This document shows positions 57,531 to 64,000 of a DNA stretch of 64,000 bases, one piece after another. The stretch's first letter is position 1. Each line of letters opens with the position of its first letter. Origin of the DNA: a virus. The stretch covers positions 1 through 64,000 of IMG/VR virus record IMGVR_UViG_3300013006_001433. One strand, written 5' to 3'. The notes below the pieces were generated by a model. The model worked only from the letters and a program-made list of their open reading frames with translations, was not told where the DNA came from and ran no database searches. A program made the translations under genes and the position numbers.

Positions 57531-58373
57531 TTATATATAATATTTTAGTGATATTCTAGTATTTATAACGTTATCAGATTTTAAATCAAAATCTTTATTT
57601 ACTAAATAACCACTATTTAAGCTTATATTGCTTGATAAATTTGTATTATTTAAATTTTTAAGAGATATTAGTCCAGAATAATTAGTATTAGAATCCATCA
57701 TAATATAATCAGAATAATTAAATAAAGTATTTAAATTTATCTCTTCTTTATTATACAATACCCTATAAGGGTATGATTCGTTCATTCTATAAACAGCATT
57801 AATATCTGCTTTATAATCAAAATTGAAATTCAATACTTCGCCAGATAAAGTATCTAATATTAGGTTATTATTTTCCCATAATTTAAATGAAAAATCTTCT
57901 GCGGCACTAGTATTTCTTCCAGTAATGCCATACTGATCTAATTGCCAAGATGGATTATTATTTTGTAAATTAGTTATTAAATTTGGATTAAATCCAGATC
58001 CAGTACTATAAAATACAAATTCTAAATTATTTCTAACTATACTATTTGGCACAACCTCAAAAGAATACGATCTTAAATATCCACTTTCAAATACGCCACT
58101 TCCAAAGCATAACGTGTAAAAATATTTTTGTCCACTTGGAGAGACTATATTATTTAAAAATATATTTTCTTTTGGTATTTCCGCTAAATAACTTAAAGCT
58201 ATTGTGGTGGTTAGACCTTGAGATGCAATACTTCTGAATGGTCTTTTGTCTCCAATTTTAAATGAAAAATCTAAATTTGGATTTATTGTTAATTTTATAT
58301 TTTGGGCATTGAATTGATAGCCCGAATTATTTCCAGTTACAACAATTGGTAAATCTTTAAATGAATAAAACAT
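57531..58373 (-). CDS. Tail-tube-like protein, paralogue
   Basis: A 280-residue strand-rich protein resembling its upstream neighbour (58374-59186) in layout: both have an aromatic N-terminus (MFYSFKDLPIVVTGNNSGYQ here) and a middle segment LRSYSFEVVPNSIVRNNLEF that parallels DGFSFSVAPNTIVSAQASFF there. Both end in RxSLKY/RRFTKFY-type strands. I infer duplicated tail-tube or distal-tail proteins. It starts immediately after the upstream stop. Confidence 0.55.
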   Translation of the reverse strand: MFYSFKDLPIVVTGNNSGYQFNAQNIKLTINPNLDFSFKIGDKRPFRSIASQGLTTTIALSYLAEIPKENIFLNNIVSPSGQKYFYTLCFGSGVFESGYLRSYSFEVVPNSIVRNNLEFVFYSTGSGFNPNLITNLQNNNPSWQLDQYGITGRNTSAAEDFSFKLWENNNLILDTLSGEVLNFNFDYKADINAVYRMNESYPYRVLYNKEEINLNTLFNYSDYIMMDSNTNYSGLISLKNLNNTNLSSNISLNSGYLVNKDFDLKSDNVINTRISLKYYI

Positions 58374-59186
58374 TTAATAAAATTTAGTAAATCTTCTTCT
58401 AGTTGTTGTTACTCCATCTACAGCGCTACTTCCTTCTATAGCAACATTTTGTGCGCCACTAATTTCTACAGAGTAGGTTGTTCCTGGACAACAAATAGCT
58501 TCTAATGAGAAATTAACATTTCTAGATTCTCCAGTATATAATATTCTTCTATACAAAGATTCATTCATTTCAAATTCTTCTGATGCACCATTGAATTTCA
58601 CAGTCTTGGGCCTTCTGTAATTCAATACTTTAATTGGTAAATAAGATGGTTTAAAATTATAACTTATACCAAAAATATCGTCATATGATTCAATTTGATT
58701 TTGGTAATTATTTGGAGTCAAACTCATACTTGTTCTTGATCCGTGCAGAAAATTTGCATTTAAATTTTGTCCATCAATGTAAGAACCAACTTGACCACTA
58801 GGAGGATTAAAAGTAAAAAATGAAGCTTGTGCGCTTACGATTGTGTTCGGAGCCACACTAAAAGAAAAGCCATCTAGAAAGCAACCTGTATATCTTAACC
58901 CTCCAACATCAACATCACAGTTTGGAGCAACGTCTGTTAAATTACTTTTCATATTAGTAATTAACGCCTTAATTGGATCATCATTTTGAATATTATATTG
59001 AAGCGAAACGTTATGAATGACAACATCATTTGTTACTTGGTTATAATAAGCTTGTCTTTTTCCTATACTTTTTACAGGTGTTACGCTAGATGTACTAGAA
59101 AAAGTCACATTTGTTGCTGCTAGAGACCCCGTAACATTATTAAAAATGAACCTAAGTGGGGTGTATTTAAAAGAATATATGTTCAT
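58374..59186 (-). CDS. Tail-tube-like protein
   Basis: A 270-residue protein of mainly beta character: MNIYSFKYTPLRFIFNNVTG, VIHNVSLQYNIQNDDPIKAL, CFLDGFSFSVAPNTIVSAQA and a C-terminal RRILYTGESRNVNFSLEAIC. This is typical of phage tail tube or minor tail proteins, although no diagnostic motif exists. It is the only gene inside the tail operon with a clear late-type motif (59195-59206), suggesting separate, stronger expression. That suits a tube protein needed in many copies. Confidence 0.55.
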   Translation of the reverse strand: MNIYSFKYTPLRFIFNNVTGSLAATNVTFSSTSSVTPVKSIGKRQAYYNQVTNDVVIHNVSLQYNIQNDDPIKALITNMKSNLTDVAPNCDVDVGGLRYTGCFLDGFSFSVAPNTIVSAQASFFTFNPPSGQVGSYIDGQNLNANFLHGSRTSMSLTPNNYQNQIESYDDIFGISYNFKPSYLPIKVLNYRRPKTVKFNGASEEFEMNESLYRRILYTGESRNVNFSLEAICCPGTTYSVEISGAQNVAIEGSSAVDGVTTTRRRFTKFY

Positions 59187-59194
59187 ATGACTAT

Positions 59195-59206
59195 ATTACA
59201 CCATTA
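59195..59206 (-). promoter_or_regulatory. Late-type promoter motif inside the tail operon
   Basis: Minus strand TTAATGGTGTAAT ends 8 nt before the ATG at 59186 and overlaps the stop of the preceding 1177-residue gene. Confidence 0.55.
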
Positions 59207-62200
59207 AAATGGATTTACTCCAGAATTGGCCACCCCAAAGGTCCATTTATTCTGGTCAGCTCGAATATTAGTTGAATCTGTGGTAATTTGTATTCTAACA
59301 CCAGTAACATTATTTGCTAGGGATAAATCTTGAGTTAAAATACTAGTTGTTGATAAAGTATCTATTAGACTTGAAGTTCCACCTCCTCTGACCAAAGCTG
59401 TCATAACTAATCTATCTGGTTCTGTACTATTAGGTTTAAATTTGACTCTAATTTTTCTTGTATAAGTTACTGGCACAATCCAATCAGTTGTCCAAGGCGC
59501 ACTTCCACCAGCAGTAATATTGTCTGTAGAAGTCGTATACTCTACATAAAGATTAGTTAATAAATCATTTGGTCTTGCTATTACACTATAACTCCAAAAT
59601 CCACAAGTAGCTTCGTATGAAGCAATTTCTGCTTTTATAGTATCATAAGACTCAGTTTTATAAAAACAGTAAATTCCAACTCCAGGAGCTTGTATTACTG
59701 AATTATCAAAAGCATCATTGGTTATTTCTCCACAAATAGTTGTATCATAAATTATAGCATTGGTGTCTGCTCGTCTAAAGATAATTCTATTTGGTACAGA
59801 AAATGTTCGAAAATTTATTAAAATCCATCCAGGATCAGATCCAACATAAGTTGTTCTGTAAGGATATTGAGTAGATGGATAAAGCCCTTCTACTTCTGGA
59901 AGCCAGGTATCAGATGCCGCAAAATTAGCCCTATTCCTTCCGTAAATTGGACAGGGATTAAATTCTCTATATACTCCTATATCTTGAGTAAGATTAAAAT
60001 CTGCTAAATCTTTTGCCCCTGTTAATGTGCTTCCATATCCATATCCATATCCAGTATATGGATTATATTGATAATTACAATTACAATCTTCTTTATAAGC
60101 GTTATGAACATATTTTGAATCAGTTAATTCAAAACTTGATAATTTTCCAGCTACATTAATAACGCCATCGATATCAGTATTAAATACATAAAATCTTATA
60201 GGAGTATTTTTAGGTACAATTCCATCCCATGGAGTATTTTTAAAATTGATAAAAGAATTGTAGTTACTATATATGTCGTAAAATGTCATATCCATTCTTG
60301 GGTTTATTTCTTTTAAAGAGCTGCTACTATTTAATATAAATTGCCCAGAAGATAAAGTTCCACTTGTTCTTGGTAATGGCACTATATTCCAATAAAAATC
60401 TCCGTGTTCTCTTCCTTGTCCAACTTTTTGTAAACTATAATCATCATAAGCAATTGGCCCTACTGTCACTCCTGCATTAATAGGAGGATATACATCATGC
60501 ATTCTTTGAGATATTGGATTACCTTGTGTATCAGCTAATACTTGAGAAACCGTTCCAACTGCTGGTCCATTTGTTGCTAAAATTCCAACTCCATTTGGAC
60601 CATTCATTAGGGAGACTGCTGTCCCAGTATAAGCTATAAATTCTATTGGAACAGAAGTAGCCCAAGTTGATCCTGTTGAAACGCAAATACCCAAAGATTC
60701 GGAATTTATGAAAGTTGCAGCTCCAGTTGTAATACCACTAGAATATATTTTATATCCATTTGCTAATGTAGTTCCAGAAAATCTATTTAATGTTGCAAAT
60801 TGTGCTCCACCCCATGGATTGTTAAAGCTGGTCCACACAGTTCCATTCTGACGATAGGCTGTTATATATGTAAGGGCTGGAGAAGTAGTGAAATCTGGAG
60901 TTGCAAGAAATTCTATGTATTCATTATCTGTACCAAAATCATCATAAGATATTTCGTTTAGCCATATAGATTTTGTTTTTGGAGAAGTGGCTGTTCCAAA
61001 ATATCCACTAAATGCATTTATGTTTCCTGGAGAACTTATTGCTGTTTTATATACAGGATCCATTCTTAAAGAAGTATAAAGTGTAAGTCGTGGTCCGATT
61101 CCACTATACGCTACAGTATAAGGCGAGTACCATATTACAGTTTGATTAGCTTCCGTGCCGCTTGTTATTACAAAAATTTGATTTGGATTATTTACCGAAA
61201 TTCCTTGTGGAGCAATTAATCTATAATCAAATGGTGCAGGACCAAAATAAAAACTTTCTATAGCAAAATTTGAATCTGTTTTATTAAGTTCAGAAAAATT
61301 TACATCAATTCCGCAATATGCACAGTAGTCTATTTTCATTGAATCGTAATTATATATATAATTTGGAATATATTGTTGTTCTTTTCCCCAAAGTTGTTCG
61401 TATCCGTATTTTCGTTCGTAACCATATTTTTGTTCGTATCCATATTTTTGTTCGTAACCATATTTTTGTTCGTAACCATATTTTTGTTCGTAACCATATT
61501 TTTGTTCGTAACCATATTTTTGTTCGTAACCATATATTCTTTCTGGCAAACTATCTTCTAAACATTTTTTATAAATTCCACTGGCATTTGCGTTATTCAA
61601 TAAATTAACTTTTAAAGATTGTATTCCTAACGCATCTTCACTATATCTATAAACTGCGCTTCCAGTTACATAACAATCTTCCAAATAAAAATCATATAAA
61701 AATCTACCATTTTGTCCTGTCCAAAATTCTCCAGTTACAAGATAATAACATGAATCACAAGAGTCTTGGGATATATTACTAAGCGCTTGTGCATATGTAC
61801 TAACAAAACTATCTCCGCTAGCATACCCACTTCTTAAAGTAGAAGTAATAGAATTTGAAGGGCAAAGTCCACTGAAAGTCACAGTATAGTCACAATTTGC
61901 GCAAGAAATGGCATTCTGTGCTGCAGTTTGTAATTCTAAAGATTCAGCTTCTGCATCACAAACAGCTTTCACTTGATCTACAAAACTATCTCCTGAACCC
62001 GTAACAAATCCAGTAAAATAACAATTTGTATCATATTTAGAATTAGGAGTATACAATAATTTAGTATTCGCTCTTCCAGTTAAAAGATCAATAGGTAATA
62101 CTCCATAATTAGATATAGTTAAATTAATTCCATTAGATATGTCTACTCCTTGATTTGAAGTGGGATTTCCTCCGCTTATTTTAAAAAAATAAGTTGTGTT

Positions 62201-62737
62201 ACCGCTAAGTTCAAAAGATTTTTTTGTATTTGAATTTATTGTTGTATCTATAATATTAGTATTGATAGTTAATCCTAATGTTAATTTAAGTTCATTATTA
62301 ATACTATTTGCGCCAGTATAAGCAATTGTTAATGGTATTTTATTATTAATACATGAAGAAAAAATAGGTGATAAAGTATCTAATTTTCCAGTAATGAAAA
62401 TTCCAGTTCTTCCTCCAGAACTAGGAGCAGATATTTCAAAAAAGTTTTTTCCTGTGTAAAATGTATGATTTAAAAAATTATTAGGAGATGTAGTGGCATT
62501 TGAATAGGTAAAAAAATTATGACTACCATATTTTAAATTATTATGAACTACTAAAGAGTTTGAATAACTTCCGAATAAATTATATGTTCCAGTTAAATTT
62601 GTTGGTACAGATTTTCCACTTATTAAATAACCAGTCAATATTGGAAAATTATTATAAACATCTTCTGCGCAATCATATCCATATGTTTTAATTGCTTCTC
62701 CAGTATGAAAATTTATTGGCATTGATACTAAGCTCAT
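59204..62737 (-). CDS. Large tail protein with YGYEQK repeats
   Basis: A 1177-residue protein directly after the tape measure. It is Ser/Thr/Tyr/Gly-rich with many Cys pairs in the first half (SCANCDYTVTFSGLCPSN; CDSCYYLVTGEFWTGQNG). Residues about 400-450 are eight copies of a six-residue unit (KYGYEQ). The second half has long strand-rich domains. Size and place fit a distal-tail or tail-associated structural protein, perhaps fibrous; no known family is recognised. The repeats come from an 18-nt tandem array in the DNA. Confidence 0.6.
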   Translation of the reverse strand: MSLVSMPINFHTGEAIKTYGYDCAEDVYNNFPILTGYLISGKSVPTNLTGTYNLFGSYSNSLVVHNNLKYGSHNFFTYSNATTSPNNFLNHTFYTGKNFFEISAPSSGGRTGIFITGKLDTLSPIFSSCINNKIPLTIAYTGANSINNELKLTLGLTINTNIIDTTINSNTKKSFELSGNTTYFFKISGGNPTSNQGVDISNGINLTISNYGVLPIDLLTGRANTKLLYTPNSKYDTNCYFTGFVTGSGDSFVDQVKAVCDAEAESLELQTAAQNAISCANCDYTVTFSGLCPSNSITSTLRSGYASGDSFVSTYAQALSNISQDSCDSCYYLVTGEFWTGQNGRFLYDFYLEDCYVTGSAVYRYSEDALGIQSLKVNLLNNANASGIYKKCLEDSLPERIYGYEQKYGYEQKYGYEQKYGYEQKYGYEQKYGYEQKYGYERKYGYEQLWGKEQQYIPNYIYNYDSMKIDYCAYCGIDVNFSELNKTDSNFAIESFYFGPAPFDYRLIAPQGISVNNPNQIFVITSGTEANQTVIWYSPYTVAYSGIGPRLTLYTSLRMDPVYKTAISSPGNINAFSGYFGTATSPKTKSIWLNEISYDDFGTDNEYIEFLATPDFTTSPALTYITAYRQNGTVWTSFNNPWGGAQFATLNRFSGTTLANGYKIYSSGITTGAATFINSESLGICVSTGSTWATSVPIEFIAYTGTAVSLMNGPNGVGILATNGPAVGTVSQVLADTQGNPISQRMHDVYPPINAGVTVGPIAYDDYSLQKVGQGREHGDFYWNIVPLPRTSGTLSSGQFILNSSSSLKEINPRMDMTFYDIYSNYNSFINFKNTPWDGIVPKNTPIRFYVFNTDIDGVINVAGKLSSFELTDSKYVHNAYKEDCNCNYQYNPYTGYGYGYGSTLTGAKDLADFNLTQDIGVYREFNPCPIYGRNRANFAASDTWLPEVEGLYPSTQYPYRTTYVGSDPGWILINFRTFSVPNRIIFRRADTNAIIYDTTICGEITNDAFDNSVIQAPGVGIYCFYKTESYDTIKAEIASYEATCGFWSYSVIARPNDLLTNLYVEYTTSTDNITAGGSAPWTTDWIVPVTYTRKIRVKFKPNSTEPDRLVMTALVRGGGTSSLIDTLSTTSILTQDLSLANNVTGVRIQITTDSTNIRADQNKWTFGVANSGVNPF
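61394..61537 (-). repeat. 18-nt tandem coding repeat, eight units
   Basis: Eight head-to-tail copies of TTGTTCGTAACCATATTT (plus-strand reading), with point variants in the first three units and the last. They encode the hexapeptide KYGYEQ on the minus strand. There are no spacers, so this is not a CRISPR array. Confidence 0.9.
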
Positions 62738-62739
62738 AA

Positions 62740-64000
62740 TTAACTACCTTTTGCTAGTAATCCTCCTGGCCTTTTTTGTTCGATAATTGTTTTAATGGTA
62801 TTTTCTTTAATCATTTCAGTCAAAGCTTTCATCTTTTGTCCAGATGTTTTGTTTGTATCATCGTTATTATTTTCATCATTATTATTAGAATTACTAGATT
62901 TAGTTTCGGAAGTATTTCCATCACTTTCAATATTAATAGATATATTAATATTATTTACCATTCCTTCATTTGAGGTATTTTTACTTAAGGTGTCATTTAG
63001 ACTACTTAATGTTTGAGCAAGATCAGATGATTGCGTTTGATTGTTGATACTAGTGTTATTATTAATAGTTGAATCTGATACCATTTGTTCAATAATATTT
63101 GGATTTTTGGATTCATTAATTGGCCCAACTTGACCACCATTCGCAAATTTACCAACATTTCCTCGATTTAGTTTATCAAAGAAATTTGATCCATATTTTT
63201 GTACTGCATCTTTACTAACTACGTATTCTCCGTTCATTAATAAAGCTGGAACATCATCTTGCGCCATTCCACCTTCTGCGAATTTAAATCTATTACTATA
63301 TTGTAATCCAGAAGAAGAAGAACCTTCTCTTCTAGTATTTGAGTATGAAGTTCCTCCTCCTAACATACTCGCTAGCATTGGTGCACCTACTGCCCCTGCT
63401 CCAAGTAAACCGAACGTAGCTAATTGACTCATCATTGGGCTCATTCCAAAAAGTCCTCCTGCTCCAGCTGCTGCGGTTGAAGAAGTAACAGCTGTACCAG
63501 CCGAACCTATACCAAAACTTGCACCAAAACCAGTTGATCCTCCAATACTTCCTCCAATTCCTCCTGCTCCCCCTGCTCCTCCAGCAGCGGCTCCCCCAAA
63601 TCCTCCAAATGCACCCATTAATAATGATCCTCCGATTGCCATACCAGCATTCAAGAAAGCAGCTTGCATGCTTTGTTTTTGTTTTCTATTATAAGCATCT
63701 AATTGTTGCTGATAAACATATTCTGCTTGTGCTTTTGTATAAATATTTTGATTTAAAGAATCATTTAAATAACTTTGGTAATCATAATAAGTTTGCTCAG
63801 TTTGCATTCTTTCTAAATTTGCTCTATTTGTTTCATCTGTTAAAGCATAATTACTTAATCTTGGATCTACTTTTGCTTCGCCTTTCATTTGAGCCATATA
63901 AGCTTGTAAAGCAGATATACCTTGGCCAATATCTTTTGTATTTAATCCAGAAGTATTTTCAAAACCACTCACTACATATTTATTTTCTAATTCTTGTTGA
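62740..64000 (-). CDS. Tail tape measure protein, C-terminal part (truncated by window)
   Basis: The frame is open through 64000. The GTG at 63972 is probably internal, because the reading continues upstream as QQELENKYVVSGFENTSG. Visible residues (over 410) include a Gln/Tyr-rich helical part, a Gly/Ala-rich hydrophobic stretch (LLMGAFGGFGGAAAGGAGGA) and the tape-measure signature AEGGMAQDDVPALLMNGEYV followed by KYGSNFFDKLNRG. The Asn/Ser/Thr-rich linker ends in a conserved basic tail (IIEQKRPGGLLAKGS). The tape measure sets tail length and is ejected with DNA. It precedes the minor tail genes, as in lambda. Confidence 0.8.
   Translation of the reverse strand, partial: QQELENKYVVSGFENTSGLNTKDIGQGISALQAYMAQMKGEAKVDPRLSNYALTDETNRANLERMQTEQTYYDYQSYLNDSLNQNIYTKAQAEYVYQQQLDAYNRKQKQSMQAAFLNAGMAIGGSLLMGAFGGFGGAAAGGAGGAGGIGGSIGGSTGFGASFGIGSAGTAVTSSTAAAGAGGLFGMSPMMSQLATFGLLGAGAVGAPMLASMLGGGTSYSNTRREGSSSSGLQYSNRFKFAEGGMAQDDVPALLMNGEYVVSKDAVQKYGSNFFDKLNRGNVGKFANGGQVGPINESKNPNIIEQMVSDSTINNNTSINNQTQSSDLAQTLSSLNDTLSKNTSNEGMVNNINISINIESDGNTSETKSSNSNNNDENNNDDTNKTSGQKMKALTEMIKENTIKTIIEQKRPGGLLAKGS

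Noticed and set aside
61318-61608. Overlapping frames on both strands in the repeat array, and a CRISPR reading
   Set aside because: The frames are by-products of an 18-nt repeat without stops, and the units are contiguous with no spacers.
1-64000. Lysogeny functions, terminase, portal or capsid genes
   Set aside because: Looked for and not found in this window; their absence here says nothing about the rest of the genome.

Overview
The window is part of the genome of a large, AT-rich tailed bacteriophage with a long, lambda-like (siphovirus-type) tail. The tail genes give this away: a tape-measure C-terminus followed by homologues of lambda gpM, gpL, gpI and gpJ, with gpK-type proteins elsewhere. 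The rest is typical of a big virulent phage: its own replisome, RecA-like recombinase, ribonucleotide reductase, ThyX, a tmRNA and a large sugar island. I see no integrase, repressor, terminase, portal or major capsid gene; the head genes presumably lie outside. The host cannot be named from the sequence. Early promoters look like ordinary sigma-70 sites (TTGACA, 17 bp, TATAAT), and most genes lack a Shine-Dalgarno sequence.

Layout. (1) 1-1.5 kb, minus strand: the end of a virion gene block and a few small genes. (2) 1.5-3.3 kb, plus: a tmRNA, an HNH endonuclease and a 2-oxoglutarate oxygenase. (3) 3.3-11 kb, minus: an unusual metabolic operon with IMP dehydrogenase-like, two gpK-like JAB/NlpC proteins, a class III aminotransferase, an arginine:X amidinotransferase and a short adenylosuccinate synthetase. 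(4) 11-12.7 kb, minus: small membrane or secreted proteins and dCMP deaminase. (5) 12.8-15.8 kb, plus: dNMP kinase, a small sigma-like factor, a DUF736-like protein and a glycosyltransferase. (6) 15.8-19.9 kb, minus: a lysis-type membrane protein and nrdAB preceded by a structured RNA of about 350 nt. (7) 20-32 kb, plus: a sugar island with glycosyltransferases, a GDP-colitose pathway (GMD, ColD, ColC) and a second 3-deoxy-sugar set (4,6-dehydratase, E1/RfbH-type dehydrase, thiamine-diphosphate E1 alpha/beta, SDR). (8) 32-47 kb, plus: RecA-like protein, nucleases, DnaB helicase, ThyX, primase, a Pol III replicase split into separate PHP and polymerase genes with a DnaQ exonuclease between them, more glycosyltransferases and a possible annealing protein. 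(9) 47-64 kb, minus: the tail operon, truncated at the window edge.

Two promoter classes can be read directly. Eleven early transcription units have a -35/-10 pair with exactly 17 bp spacing whose -10 box ends only 5-8 nt before the start codon, so the mRNAs should be leaderless or nearly so. A second motif, roughly TTAATRGTGTAAT, sits 6-10 nt before the start of six virion or lysis-type genes and 21 nt before a seventh. I read it as a late promoter. The sigma-like protein at 13363-13947 is the obvious candidate to recognise it.

Other notable items are a Hint (intein-like) domain inside the tail-tip protein gpJ that is followed by Lys rather than Cys/Ser/Thr, a tmRNA with a long tag ending in Ala, and tandem repeats in several tail or secreted proteins.
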